Shown: piece after piece, positions 24,526-33,030 of the stretch | Numbering within the stretch: the stretch's first letter is position 1 | Layout of the letters: the number at the start of each line of letters is the position of its first letter | Source: an uncultured Aliiroseovarius sp. | GTDB lineage: Bacteria; Pseudomonadota; Alphaproteobacteria; Rhodobacterales; Rhodobacteraceae | DNA: 64,000 nucleotides | Assembly (NCBI RefSeq): GCF_947492455.1 | Contig: NZ_CANLNB010000001.1 | Span: 62,001 to 126,000 of the forward strand | Reading direction: 5' to 3' | The notes under the pieces: model-generated | Database searches by the model: none | Seen by the model: only the letters and a program-made list of their open reading frames with translations | What the model was told of the DNA's origin: nothing | Position numbers and translations under genes: made by a program

Positions 24526-25287
24526 TTACCCCTCGTCGCGTAAGAAAACAGGCTGGTCCGGGGTGCTCATCTTTGGTTGGTATTGATACCCACCCAGATC
24601 GAACTCGGTCAGGGCCGCAGGATCGCGCAGGCGATTTTGCACCACATAGCGCGCCATCGATCCACGGGCTTTCTTGGCATAGAAGCTGACCACCTTCGGC
24701 GCGCCGTTCTTCATCTCCATGAATTGGGGCGTGATCACGCGCAGCGCCAAACGGTCCTTCTGCACAGCCGAGAAATACTCTACCGAGGCGCAGTTCACCA
24801 AGACCTCGCTTTGGGTCTCGTCCGCGGCCGCATTCAACGCATCCGCAATGCGCGGTCCCCAGAATTCATAGAGGTTCTTGCCCCGCGGGTTCTGCATCCG
24901 CGTGCCCATCTCAAGCCGGTGCGGCGCGATCTGGTCACGCGGGCGCAACAGGCCGTAAAGGCCCGACAGAAGACACAGATGGTCGTCGGCATAGCGCAAC
25001 GCGTCTTCATCCAGACTGGGTGCATCAAGGCCTGCATAGGTATCCCCCGCGAACATCTCGATCGCCGGCTTTTCTCCTTCGCCGCTGCCAAACGCGTCGA
25101 AGCGTTCCGCATTCAGCGCGCCCAGCTTGGGCGAGATATGCATGAGTTTCTCCAACCCCTCCGCCCCGACACCGCGTGCGGTTTCGGCCAGAATTTCAGC
25201 CTGCTCCAAGAACCGAGGCCGCGTACCCGCCCCGTTCAGGGCCGGTTTTTCGTCCAATCGTTTGGCAGGAGACACCACAACCAGCAT
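24526..25287 (-). CDS. yaaA: Peroxide stress protein YaaA
   Basis: The product is 253 residues, close to the family's usual length. It opens MLVVVSPAKRLDE, and SGLYGLLRPRDQIAPHRLEMG, given here as LYGLLRPRDQIAPHRLEM, is the family signature; VSFYAKKARGSMARY follows. YaaA limits Fenton damage by lowering free iron during hydrogen peroxide stress in E. coli and binds DNA. It starts one base after recQ's stop codon and ends exactly where the convergent histidine kinase gene ends, so recQ-yaaA is a likely two-gene operon for DNA protection and repair. Confidence 0.94.
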   Translation of the reverse strand: MLVVVSPAKRLDEKPALNGAGTRPRFLEQAEILAETARGVGAEGLEKLMHISPKLGALNAERFDAFGSGEGEKPAIEMFAGDTYAGLDAPSLDEDALRYADDHLCLLSGLYGLLRPRDQIAPHRLEMGTRMQNPRGKNLYEFWGPRIADALNAAADETQSEVLVNCASVEYFSAVQKDRLALRVITPQFMEMKNGAPKVVSFYAKKARGSMARYVVQNRLRDPAALTEFDLGGYQYQPKMSTPDQPVFLRDEG

Positions 25288-25288
25288 A

Positions 25289-27331
25289 TCAGTCCTCTTC
25301 GTTTAGAATTTCCAAAAACGCGGGGCCGAATCGTTCGGCTTTGGCATCATTCATCCCCGGCATGCGGCCAAGATCTCCGATGCTCATCGGTTTGCGTTCA
25401 GCAATTTTACGTAAGGTGCCCGGCGCGATGGTCAAGTACTTGCCGGTGCCATCTTCGCCGCGCAACAATTCCGTCGCGGCGTCCTGCAGCCGGTCAAATA
25501 GACTGCCTGCCGCGCGGCCAGCCAGTTTGCGACGGGCGGGGTGCATGTGCTCGACCGCGCCTGCGATGACTTGAAGGAAGTCTGCGCCATAGCTTTCCAG
25601 CTTCTTCGCGCCAACGCCGCCAATCCGCGCCATGTCGTCCAACGTGGCGGGTCGGGTTTCGGCCATTTCGATCAGGGTTTTATCTGTGAAGACCACATAG
25701 GCGGGGACGCGGGCGGCCTCGGCCAATGCGCGGCGTTTTGCCTTGAGGGCAGACAAAAGCGGCGCGTCTTCCTCGGACACCAGCATCTTGGCAGCGGGGC
25801 GGCGCGCGGCCTTCAACGTGTCACGCCGCAGCGTGACCTGCGCCTCGCCGCGCAGCACCGGATGCGCCTTTTGCGTGATGCGCAACGCACCGTGGCGTTC
25901 CGGATCGGGCCGCACCAGATCCAGCCCCAACATCTGCCGGAAGATCGCCTGCCACATGGGCTTTGTATGGTCCTGCCCCACCCCGAAGGTCGGCAGGCTG
26001 TCATGGCCGCGTTCCTGCACACGATCCGTCATCGTCCCGCGCAGAATGTCGATCAGGTGTCCGGCGCCAAAGCTTTCGTCGGTGCGCAGAATGGCCGACA
26101 GCGCCTTCATCACGTCGACCGTTCCGTCGAACAGATCAGGCGGGTTGGAGCACAGGTCGCAATTCCCACAAGGTTCAGCCGCTTCCCCGAAATAGGCCAG
26201 AAGCTGCTGGCGGCGGCAGCCATGGGCCTCGGCCAGACCCAGAAGCGCATTCAGCCGCCCGTGATCCGCCGCACGGCGTTCCGGCGGGGCGAGCCCTTCG
26301 TCGATCTGGGTGCGCCGAAAGCGGATGTCGTCGGCACCGAACAGGGTCAACGTCTCGGCAGGCGCGCCATCGCGACCTGCGCGGCCGATTTCTTGGTAAT
26401 AGGCTTCGATGGATTTGGGCAGATCGGAATGGGCAACCCAGCGGATGTCAGGCTTGTCGACCCCCATGCCGAAGGCAACGGTGGCAACGACGATCAGCCC
26501 GTCTTCCTGTTGAAAGCGGCGCTCGACCTCGCGGCGATCATCGGGCTCCATGCCGCCGTGGTAATGTACAGCAGCGTGGCCCGCATCGCGCAGAGCGTTG
26601 GCCAAGGTTTCAGTCCGGGCGCGCGTGCCGGAATAGACGATGCCCGACTGACCTTTGCGCGCGGCGGCGAAGGACAGGATCTGCTGTCGGGGTGAGTTCT
26701 TGGCGGCGAAGGCCAGATGAATATTGGGTCGGTCAAAGCCCCGCAGGAACGCAGCGGGCGGGACACCGTCAAACAGTTTCTCGACAATTTCGGCCCGGGT
26801 TTCTTCATCGGCGGTCGCGGTAAAGGCGGCGAGGGGTACGTCGAGCATGCGGCGCAGCTCGCCTATCCGCAGATAGTCGGGGCGGAAATCATGGCCCCAT
26901 TGGCTGACGCAATGCGCCTCATCCACGGCGATTAGGCTGGTACCGATCCGGCGCAGAAGGTTCAACGTCCCACCCGAGGCCAAACGCTCGGGCGCCATAT
27001 ACAGCAGCTTCAGCTCGCCGCGCTCCAACGCGTCAAACACCGCATCGGTTTCTTCCTGCGTGTTGCCCGAGGTCAGCGCCCCAGCAGAAACGCCCGCCGC
27101 CTGCAGCCCACGGACTTGGTCGCGCATCAGGGCAATCAGCGGCGAAATCACCACCGTCACCCCGTCACGCACCAGCGCAGGCAATTGAAAGCAAAGGGAT
27201 TTTCCGCCACCCGTTGGCATGATGGCCAAGGTGTTCTGACCATCGCAGACGGCCTGCACGATCTCGGCCTGACCGGGCCGAAAGTCATCGAAGCCGAAAA
27301 CGGATTTCAGAAGATCAAGGTCGCGGGGCAT
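25289..27331 (-). CDS. recQ: ATP-dependent DNA helicase RecQ with tandem HRDC-like domains
   Basis: The 680-residue 3'-5' helicase is longer than E. coli RecQ (about 610). It has Walker A PTGGGKSLCF (39-48), the DEAH box VDEAHCVSQWGHDF, motif VI YQEIGRAGRDG, the zinc-binding Cys cluster CGNCDLC, a winged helix, and an HRDC domain around ALKAKRRALAEAARVPAYVV. A further C-terminal block (LRGEDGTGKYLTIAPGTLRK to MNDAKAERFG) looks like a second HRDC. RecQ acts in recombination and stalled-fork repair. It is followed by yaaA at 1-base spacing. Confidence 0.96.
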   Translation of the reverse strand: MPRDLDLLKSVFGFDDFRPGQAEIVQAVCDGQNTLAIMPTGGGKSLCFQLPALVRDGVTVVISPLIALMRDQVRGLQAAGVSAGALTSGNTQEETDAVFDALERGELKLLYMAPERLASGGTLNLLRRIGTSLIAVDEAHCVSQWGHDFRPDYLRIGELRRMLDVPLAAFTATADEETRAEIVEKLFDGVPPAAFLRGFDRPNIHLAFAAKNSPRQQILSFAAARKGQSGIVYSGTRARTETLANALRDAGHAAVHYHGGMEPDDRREVERRFQQEDGLIVVATVAFGMGVDKPDIRWVAHSDLPKSIEAYYQEIGRAGRDGAPAETLTLFGADDIRFRRTQIDEGLAPPERRAADHGRLNALLGLAEAHGCRRQQLLAYFGEAAEPCGNCDLCSNPPDLFDGTVDVMKALSAILRTDESFGAGHLIDILRGTMTDRVQERGHDSLPTFGVGQDHTKPMWQAIFRQMLGLDLVRPDPERHGALRITQKAHPVLRGEAQVTLRRDTLKAARRPAAKMLVSEEDAPLLSALKAKRRALAEAARVPAYVVFTDKTLIEMAETRPATLDDMARIGGVGAKKLESYGADFLQVIAGAVEHMHPARRKLAGRAAGSLFDRLQDAATELLRGEDGTGKYLTIAPGTLRKIAERKPMSIGDLGRMPGMNDAKAERFGPAFLEILNEED

Positions 27332-27391
27332 GTGTGTGCTGCTCGGTGTTTTGACAGCACAATCCCATGCCCGCGCGTGGGCAGCAAGGGG

Positions 27392-27682
27392 TTAGTAGGC
27401 GGCCGAGTACAAAGCGTCGTTCAGCACGATCCGAATGGCCATCAGTGCAATCAGGGCGACCAGCGGCGCCAGATCCAGATTGCCCAGATTGGGCAGGAAG
27501 CCACGGATGCGGGAATAGATCGGCTCGAGCAGTTTGTTCAGGCCGAACCAGATCTGCGCAACGATCGGCTGGCGCAGGTTCAGCACCTGGAAATTGATCA
27601 GCCACGACATGACGATGTGCACGATCAGGATGAACCAAGCAATTTCGGTAAGCATCAGAAGGATTTTAAGAATGCTGATCAT
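27392..27682 (-). CDS. YggT family membrane protein
   Basis: This 96-residue inner-membrane protein has two hydrophobic spans (LLMLTEIAWFILIVHIVMSW and LAPLVALIALMAIRIVL) separated by the family's conserved LNLRQPIVAQIWFGLNKLLEPIYSRIR segment, quoted in part as LEPIYSRIRGFLPN. The ATG at 27682 has AAGGAG upstream; the frame continues to 27712 without a better start. YggT proteins affect osmotic or division-related membrane functions; the precise role is unclear. It sits 60 bases upstream of recQ's far end and is transcribed separately. Confidence 0.9.
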   Translation of the reverse strand: MISILKILLMLTEIAWFILIVHIVMSWLINFQVLNLRQPIVAQIWFGLNKLLEPIYSRIRGFLPNLGNLDLAPLVALIALMAIRIVLNDALYSAAY

Positions 27683-27808
27683 GTCGGCTCCTTGCATGTT
27701 GGTCACACCCATCTAGGTCGCCTGACGCGCAAGAGCAAGGGTGACGCGCGGTTGGCATTGACGTTTGGGGAAAGGCGCGGCAGGGCAACCACAATCAAAG
27801 GAGCCCCC

Positions 27809-28339
27809 ATGTACCCCTTCGTCCGCATGATCAAAGAGATGGTCAAATTCGCCAAGGCAGAGCCGCTGCCTGTTGATGGCGTCCACATCAGCCACCACCG
27901 CTGCTGGCCGTGGGATATCGACCTGTGGCGCGAACTGAACAATGGCCGCACCCTGACCATGTACGATCTGGGCCGCATTCCGCTTGCAGGTCGCACCGGG
28001 TTAAGCCGCACCCTGATCAAGAACCGCTGGGGGCTGACCATGGCGGGCGCGAGCGTGCGCTATCGCAAGCGCATCCGCACCTTCGCGCGGTTCGAGATGC
28101 GCAGCCGCTTGGTCGGGTGGGACGACAAGTTCTTTTATGTGGAACAGAGCATGTGGTTGGGCGGTGACTGTGCGAACCAGATCGTCTATCGCTCGGCCGT
28201 CACGGATCGCAGCGGAATTGTGTCTACGGACAGGGTGCGGACGGCCATTGGCCACGCGGGACCGGCACCTGCGCTGCCCGAATGGGTGCAAGCCTGGATC
28301 GCGGCTGACGCAACGAGACCTTGGCCCCCCGAAATGTAA
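27809..28339 (+). CDS. Thioesterase-like (hotdog) protein, THEM6/4HBT type
   Basis: The product has 176 residues; the ATG at 27809 is chosen because AAAGGAG lies 7 bases before it. The segment DGVHISHHRCWPWDIDLWRE followed by LNNGRTLTMYDLGR is the typical hotdog start of acyl-CoA thioesterase-like proteins of the THEM6/Al-II group, in which the usual catalytic Asp is replaced in part of the family. FYVEQSMWLGGDCANQIVYR fits the central strands. The substrate is unknown. It stands alone between yggT and the MFS gene. Confidence 0.75.
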   Translation: MYPFVRMIKEMVKFAKAEPLPVDGVHISHHRCWPWDIDLWRELNNGRTLTMYDLGRIPLAGRTGLSRTLIKNRWGLTMAGASVRYRKRIRTFARFEMRSRLVGWDDKFFYVEQSMWLGGDCANQIVYRSAVTDRSGIVSTDRVRTAIGHAGPAPALPEWVQAWIAADATRPWPPEM

Positions 28340-28408
28340 TCCCCTTGCCCGCGCGCCTGTTTCCCTGTTTGATCGAAAAAAAGCACACAGGCATTCTCAG
28401 GGGCAAAC

Positions 28409-29740
28409 ATGGCAGAGATCTCGGCACGCAAGCGCATCTGGGGATGGTTCTTTTTCGATTGGGCCAGCCAGCCCTATAACACGCTGATCCTGACCTTCGT
28501 CTTCGCCCCCTATTTCAAAACCGTGGTGGGCGATGGTGCACAGGCGCAGGCCAGTTGGGGCTTTGCCGTTGGCACCTGCGGCCTGATCATCGCGATCCTC
28601 GCCCCAATTCTGGGTGCCTTCGCCGATAACTCGGGCAATCGTCTGCGATGGATTTGGCTGTTTTCGGTCATGTATGTGATCGGCAGTTTCGGGCTGTGGT
28701 ATGCAGCCCCAGACAATTTCAACATGACGCTTATTCTGATCCTGTTCGGCATCGGCCTGATTGGGATGGAGTTCGCCACGATCTTCACCAACGCCATGCT
28801 GCCCGACCTTGGCTCGCGCGAGGAAATCGGCAGCATTTCCGGCAATGGCTGGGCGTTTGGCTATATCGGAGGTCTGCTGACCCTGATCATCATGCTGCTG
28901 CTGTTCGTTGAACAAGAGAACGGCAAAACCCTGATCGGCATGACGCCCCCCTTCGGGCTGGACCCCGTTGCGAAAGAGGGCACGCGGTTTGTCGGCCCGC
29001 TGACCGCAGTTTGGTACGCTCTGTTCATGATCCCGTTCTTCCTGTGGGTACGTGATCCGAAGCCGGTCAGCAGCGACCCCCTGTTGGTGCGCCACGCGCT
29101 GGCGAGCCTATGGAAAACTCTGAAATCTCTGCCCCGCTCGCCCAGCCTGTTTGCCTATCTCAGCAGCTCGATGTTCTATCGCGACGCGCTGAACGGGATG
29201 TACACGTTCGGCGGCATCTACGCGGCGGGCGTGTTGAACTGGTCCGTGGTTGATGTGGGCATCTTCGGCATTCTGGCGATCATCACCGGTGCGATTTTTG
29301 CATGGATCGGCGGTCGCGCAGACCGGCGCTTTGGCCCGAAGCCCGTCATCACCACCTGCATTCTGGTGCTGACCTTCGTCGCCATCTGCATCGTCTTCAT
29401 CTCACGCGAGAGCGTGTTTGGCATGCCGGTCGAGCCTGACAGCAAGCTGCCCGACATCGGCTTCTACATCCTGGGCGCGCTGATCGGGGCCGCGGGTGGC
29501 GCGCTGCAATCGGCCAGCCGCACCATGATGGTCCGCCAAGCCAACCCGGAACGGATGACCGAAGCGTTTGGCCTCTATGCCCTTGCTGGCAAGGCCACCA
29601 GCTTTCTTGCGCCCTTCCTGATCGGCATCATCACGGCGGCGACGGGCAGCCAGCAGCTCGGCGTCTCCCCGCTTATCGGGCTCTTTGTACTGGGACTTGT
29701 CCTATTGATCTGGGTTAAACCCAAAGGCACTCACGCGTAG
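28409..29740 (+). CDS. MFS transporter, UMF1/Atg22-like family
   Basis: The 443-residue carrier begins with the family signature FFFDWASQPYNTLILTFVFA and contains roughly 11-12 hydrophobic spans. UMF1 proteins are related to the vacuolar amino-acid exporter Atg22 of yeast; in bacteria the substrate is unproven. GGCGGRADRRFGPK-like basic loop (GGRADRRFGPKP) fits the MFS central motif. It ends 8 bases before mepA, so the genes may be co-transcribed. Confidence 0.88.
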   Translation: MAEISARKRIWGWFFFDWASQPYNTLILTFVFAPYFKTVVGDGAQAQASWGFAVGTCGLIIAILAPILGAFADNSGNRLRWIWLFSVMYVIGSFGLWYAAPDNFNMTLILILFGIGLIGMEFATIFTNAMLPDLGSREEIGSISGNGWAFGYIGGLLTLIIMLLLFVEQENGKTLIGMTPPFGLDPVAKEGTRFVGPLTAVWYALFMIPFFLWVRDPKPVSSDPLLVRHALASLWKTLKSLPRSPSLFAYLSSSMFYRDALNGMYTFGGIYAAGVLNWSVVDVGIFGILAIITGAIFAWIGGRADRRFGPKPVITTCILVLTFVAICIVFISRESVFGMPVEPDSKLPDIGFYILGALIGAAGGALQSASRTMMVRQANPERMTEAFGLYALAGKATSFLAPFLIGIITAATGSQQLGVSPLIGLFVLGLVLLIWVKPKGTHA

Positions 29741-29748
29741 GTCTTCAT

Positions 29749-30615
29749 ATGAAACTGTTTCACAAGCTCATCCTGATTACTGGCCTTGCCCTGACCGGGG
29801 CGCCTGCGGCGGCCCAAACACCTGCGAAAGAGCTGTTCGGCGCAGCCCGCAATGGCACCGCAAGCCGGTCGGCCTCGTTCGGGTCCTACGCCAAGGGCTG
29901 TCTGGCCGGGGCCGAGCAACTGGCCGAGACCGGGCCGACATGGCAAGCCATGCGCCTGTCGCGCAACCGCAACTGGGGCCACCCCGAGCTGATCGACTTC
30001 GTGGAAAAACTGTCGCGCAAAGCCGCCCAGCAACCCGGATGGAAGGGGCTTTACGTGGGCGACCTCAGCCAACCGCGCGGAGGGCCGATGCTGACCGGGC
30101 ACCGCTCGCACCAGATCGGGCTGGATGCCGATATCTGGATGCTGCCGCCCAAACGCCTGAACCTGTCCGCGTCCGAGCGCGAGGCGCTGTCGTCCATCTC
30201 GACCCGCCGGTCAAAGGGCGCTTATGTGAACGACAACTGGACCCGCGCCCATCACGAGATCATCAAGGCCGCCGCCAAAGACAAACGCGTCGCGCGGATC
30301 TTTGTCTTCCCCGGCGCCAAGGTACAGATGTGCAAGGACGCCAAGGGCGACCGCCGCTGGCTGCGCAAAATTCGCCCATGGTGGGGGCATCACTATCACT
30401 TCCACGTGCGACTTTCCTGCCCCAAGGGCGTGAAGGGCTGCGTGAACCAAGCGCCGCCGCCCGCCGGGGATGGCTGCAAAGACGCCGAGAAATGGGTACA
30501 AGATATTCTGCACCCCAAACCTGCGCCGAAAAACACGACGCCGCGCAAACCCCGCGGCCCCCTGACCCTTAAGGATCTTCCCAACCAATGCGGACCCGTA
30601 TTGTCATCGCGATAG
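29749..30615 (+). CDS. mepA: Penicillin-insensitive murein endopeptidase MepA
   Basis: This periplasmic zinc peptidase (family M74) of 288 residues cuts D-Ala-mDAP crosslinks in peptidoglycan. A signal peptide ends at PAAAQ. Zinc ligands are visible in [15 protein letters not shown] and in the C-terminal [15 protein letters not shown]. Cys residues ([27 protein letters not shown]) match the disulfide-bonded family. A Pro/Lys-rich tail follows. Its last 28 bases overlap the phytase-like gene, suggesting co-translation. Confidence 0.95.
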   Translation: MKLFHKLILITGLALTGAPAAAQTPAKELFGAARNGTASRSASFGSYAKGCLAGAEQLAETGPTWQAMRLSRNRNWGHPELIDFVEKLSRKAAQQPGWKGLYVGDLSQPRGGPMLTGHRSHQIGLDADIWMLPPKRLNLSASEREALSSISTRRSKGAYVNDNWTRAHHEIIKAAAKDKRVARIFVFPGAKVQMCKDAKGDRRWLRKIRPWWGHHYHFHVRLSCPKGVKGCVNQAPPPAGDGCKDAEKWVQDILHPKPAPKNTTPRKPRGPLTLKDLPNQCGPVLSSR

Positions 30616-31514
30616 CGGCACTTGCCGCGCTTCTTGCGCTTGATCTTGGGGCGCAGCCTGTGTCGGACGCCCAACTGGTGTCCGCCTATCGCTGGCATGG
30701 CACCGGCGAGAATTTCGGCGGATTCTCTGGTCTAGAAGTCAGCGACGACGGCAAAGATTTCATCGCGATCACTGACCGGGGCTATATCGCCCGGGGCAGC
30801 TTCAATCGCGAAGAGGGCGTGATCAAAGGCCTGAACACCACGCGCCTTGGCCCGCTGAAATCCCCGAAAGGCACTCCACTCGGTCGCTTCCGCGCTGACA
30901 GCGAGGGGCTGGCCACCCATATGGACGGTCCAATTTTCGTCAGTTTCGAGGCCAAACACCGTGTGATGCGCTTTTCCGGCCTACGAACGAAGGGCCGCGC
31001 GCTACAAGGGCATCCAGACTTCAAGGGATTGCAAAACAACTCGTCGCTCGAGGCCTTGGCCATCGAACGCGACGGCACGCTTTACACCATTCCCGAACGC
31101 ACGGGCGTCGAGGGCTCGCCGTTCCCGGTCTATCGCCTGCGTGCCGGTAGCCAAACATGGGACAAGCCCTTCTCGATCCCCCGCTTTGCACCCTACCTGC
31201 CGGTCGGCGCTGACATTGGCCCGGATGGAAAGTTCTATCTGCTGGAACGTCACCTCAGCGGCATTCTGGGCTTCACCAACCGCGTTCGTCGCTTCGACAT
31301 CACGCCAGAGGGGTTCAAAAACGGCGTGGAATTGCTGCGCACCCCCGTCGGCCTGCACGACAATCTGGAAGGCCTGGCCGTCTGGCGCGACACAGATGGA
31401 AACATCCGCCTGACCATGGTGTCGGACGACAATTTCAAGTTCTACCAGACCACTGAATTCGTCGAATATGTGGTCCCGACCCCGGCCCCCGCCACAAACA
31501 AGGTCGCGAACTGA
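30588..31514 (+). CDS. Secreted esterase-like phytase-family protein (PF13449 type)
   Basis: The product has 308 residues. The N-terminus ([20 protein letters not shown]) is a signal peptide or anchor. The rest matches the 'esterase-like activity of phytase' beta-propeller family: [28 protein letters not shown], a [18 protein letters not shown] block and [15 protein letters not shown] true phytase activity should not be assumed; related proteins include phosphodiesterase-like enzymes. The ATG lies inside mepA's end, 28 bases before its stop. A short CCCTTG/CAAGGG hairpin at 31526-31541 follows the gene. Confidence 0.82.
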   Translation: MRTRIVIAIAALAALLALDLGAQPVSDAQLVSAYRWHGTGENFGGFSGLEVSDDGKDFIAITDRGYIARGSFNREEGVIKGLNTTRLGPLKSPKGTPLGRFRADSEGLATHMDGPIFVSFEAKHRVMRFSGLRTKGRALQGHPDFKGLQNNSSLEALAIERDGTLYTIPERTGVEGSPFPVYRLRAGSQTWDKPFSIPRFAPYLPVGADIGPDGKFYLLERHLSGILGFTNRVRRFDITPEGFKNGVELLRTPVGLHDNLEGLAVWRDTDGNIRLTMVSDDNFKFYQTTEFVEYVVPTPAPATNKVAN

Positions 31515-31630
31515 CGCGACATCCCCCTTGTTTACAAGGGTTGATCTGTCCGTTTCGTCCCTGTAAGAGCACTCCGTCCCTGATCGGCAGGGGCCAAGTC
31601 TCCGCAACCTTGCTAAAACGGACCAACAAC

Positions 31631-32251
31631 ATGACCCGTCTTCTTCCTGGCGTAATCGCCATGGCCGCCATCGTCGTGGCCTCAAACATTCTGGTGCAAT
31701 TCCTGTTCGGCAACTGGCTGACCTGGGGCGCCTTCACCTACCCGCTTGCTTTCCTTGTCACCGACGTGATGAACCGCGTCTACGGTGTGTCCGCGGCGCG
31801 TAAGGTGGTTCTGGTCGGCTTCATCACCGGCGTGATCTGCAGCTTCATCGGCACCCAAATCATGGGCGAGTTCGGTCCGCTTGTGACCCTGCGCATCGCT
31901 ATGGGCTCGGGCCTTGCCTTCCTGACCGCACAGCTGCTGGACGTCGCGATCTTTGACCGCCTGCGCGAAGGCCGTTGGTGGCGCGCGCCGGTTGTCTCGA
32001 CCCTGATCGGCAGCTCGGTGGACACCGCGATCTTCTTCACCATCGCCTTCTCGGGCACGCTGACCTTCCTTGAACCCGCTAATGACGTCAGCTGGGCGGG
32101 CGAGGTTTTGCCGCTTCTGGGCGCAGGTCCGATGGCCCCGCTGTGGGTGTCTTTGGCGGTTGCTGACTGGATGGTGAAACTGGCCCTTGCCCTGCTGGCA
32201 TTGGTGCCGTTCCGCGTCTTGGTCACAAAACTTTCACCAAATCCTGCGTGA
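31631..32251 (+). CDS. Queuosine precursor transporter YhhQ family
   Basis: The protein has 206 residues and about six membrane spans. The conserved WGAFTYPLAFLVTDVMNRVYG, quoted here in part as TYPLAFLVTDVMNR, and GSSVDTAIFFTIAF are family signatures. YhhQ imports preQ0/preQ1 for queuosine tRNA modification. The ATG at 31631 opens MTRLLPGVIAM; the longer frame from 31541 adds non-membrane sequence in the leader and is less likely. The 115-base leader has no preQ1 riboswitch that I can recognise. Confidence 0.88.
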   Translation: MTRLLPGVIAMAAIVVASNILVQFLFGNWLTWGAFTYPLAFLVTDVMNRVYGVSAARKVVLVGFITGVICSFIGTQIMGEFGPLVTLRIAMGSGLAFLTAQLLDVAIFDRLREGRWWRAPVVSTLIGSSVDTAIFFTIAFSGTLTFLEPANDVSWAGEVLPLLGAGPMAPLWVSLAVADWMVKLALALLALVPFRVLVTKLSPNPA

Positions 32252-32319
32252 AAAGTTTTGACAAACGCAAAATATGTGGCACGCTCCTAGATATAGAAAC
32301 AGCGAGAAAGGAGGTGTCC

Positions 32320-32361
32320 ATGTCAAGAGATACAACGGAGCGAGGTGCCGGGACAATCTAG
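32320..32361 (+). CDS. Thirteen-codon leader peptide candidate
   Basis: ATG at 32320 with the very strong Shine-Dalgarno GGAGG five bases before it reads MSRDTTERGAGTI and stops with TAG at 32359. It has no amino-acid run of the type seen in classical attenuators. The quality of the ribosome site is the reason to list it. Confidence 0.5.
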   Translation: MSRDTTERGAGTI

Positions 32362-32445
32362 ATCGCGACGTTTCGGGGCAGCCCCCGGAACGGAACGCGG
32401 GCCGAATTGACCCAGGTCTAACCGGTCCCACCTCCTACATTCTCG

Positions 32446-32475
32446 AAAGGGTCGTCCTGCTGGGCGGCCCTTTTT
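32446..32475 (+). terminator. Intrinsic terminator at the end of the arfB leader
   Basis: The stem AAAGGGTCG / CGGCCCTTT (32446-32454 and 32465-32473, one G-U pair) is followed by a T-run to 32475. It lies 46 bases upstream of arfB, so it either ends a small RNA or attenuates arfB. Confidence 0.85.
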
Positions 32476-32521
32476 CGTTGCGCCCATTCCCGTCCCCGTC
32501 TCAATTCGCTACGGTGCCCCC

Positions 32522-32941
32522 ATGATCCGCGTGAATGACGATATCACCCTGAAAGATTGGGAGCTGAGCGAGAGCTTTTCGCGTTCCTCTGGTCCCGGCG
32601 GGCAGAACGTGAACAAGGTCTCGACCGCCGTCGAGTTGCGTTTCGAGGCCGCCCGTTCGCCCCATCTGACGCAAGCGGTGAAAGCACGTCTGAAGCGGAT
32701 CGCCGGGCGCAAATGGGCGCAGGACGGTGCCATCACCATCCGGGTCGAGGACACAAGAAGCCAAGCCCGCAACCGCGAGATCGCCGCCGAACGTCTGGCC
32801 GAGATGATCCGCAAAGCGCTGGTCGCGCCCAAGCGGCGCATTCCCACCAAACCAACGAAGGGATCCCAGCGCCGTCGCATGGACGCCAAAACCAAGCGCG
32901 GGCAGGTCAAAGCGCTGCGCGGGCGGGTCACCGACGACTGA
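32522..32941 (+). CDS. arfB: Alternative ribosome-rescue factor ArfB (peptidyl-tRNA hydrolase)
   Basis: The 139-residue protein carries the release-factor GGQ motif in RSSGPGGQNVNKVSTAVELR and a basic C-terminal tail (KRRIPTKPTKGSQRRRMDAK) that enters the mRNA channel. ArfB hydrolyses peptidyl-tRNA on ribosomes stalled without a stop codon, a backup for tmRNA. The ATG at 32522 begins MIRVNDDITLKDWELSE. It sits directly downstream of a terminated leader with a strong ribosome-binding short ORF, which makes ribosome-state regulation plausible. Confidence 0.94.
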   Translation: MIRVNDDITLKDWELSESFSRSSGPGGQNVNKVSTAVELRFEAARSPHLTQAVKARLKRIAGRKWAQDGAITIRVEDTRSQARNREIAAERLAEMIRKALVAPKRRIPTKPTKGSQRRRMDAKTKRGQVKALRGRVTDD

Positions 32942-33030
32942 CGCCACTTACTTAACAACGCAATTAATTTGCTTTGCGCCCAGCAAGCTGGCATAGTCGG
33001 CGCAGAACACCCAGCACAGCGGAGCATGAC

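Larger units (their letters stand above)
32258..32475 (+). ncRNA. Structured leader or small RNA with ribosome-mimic elements, upstream of arfB
   Basis: TTGACA at 32258 may be a -35; the -10 is unclear. A long Shine-Dalgarno AGAAAGGAGGTG (32305-32316), complementary over 12 bases to the usual alphaproteobacterial 16S 3' tail, precedes a 13-codon ORF. A perfect 10-bp hairpin with tetraloop CAGC follows (32369-32392). CACCTCCT (32429-32436) copies the 16S anti-SD and, with TTCTC (32440-32444), can pair with 32304-32316. A terminator closes the element. Segments GGGCCG (32399), GACCC (32409) and CCCAG (32411) can pair with terminator parts, hinting at attenuation. The RNA itself is inferred, not proven. 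Confidence 0.5.

Noticed and set aside
31515-31630. preQ1 riboswitch upstream of the YhhQ gene
   Set aside because: The leader has short hairpins but not the conserved preQ1-I or preQ1-II sequences.
32274-32525. 83-residue ORF across the arfB leader
   Set aside because: It runs through the terminator and hairpins, has no ribosome site and resembles no protein; the 13-codon ORF in another frame has the SD.
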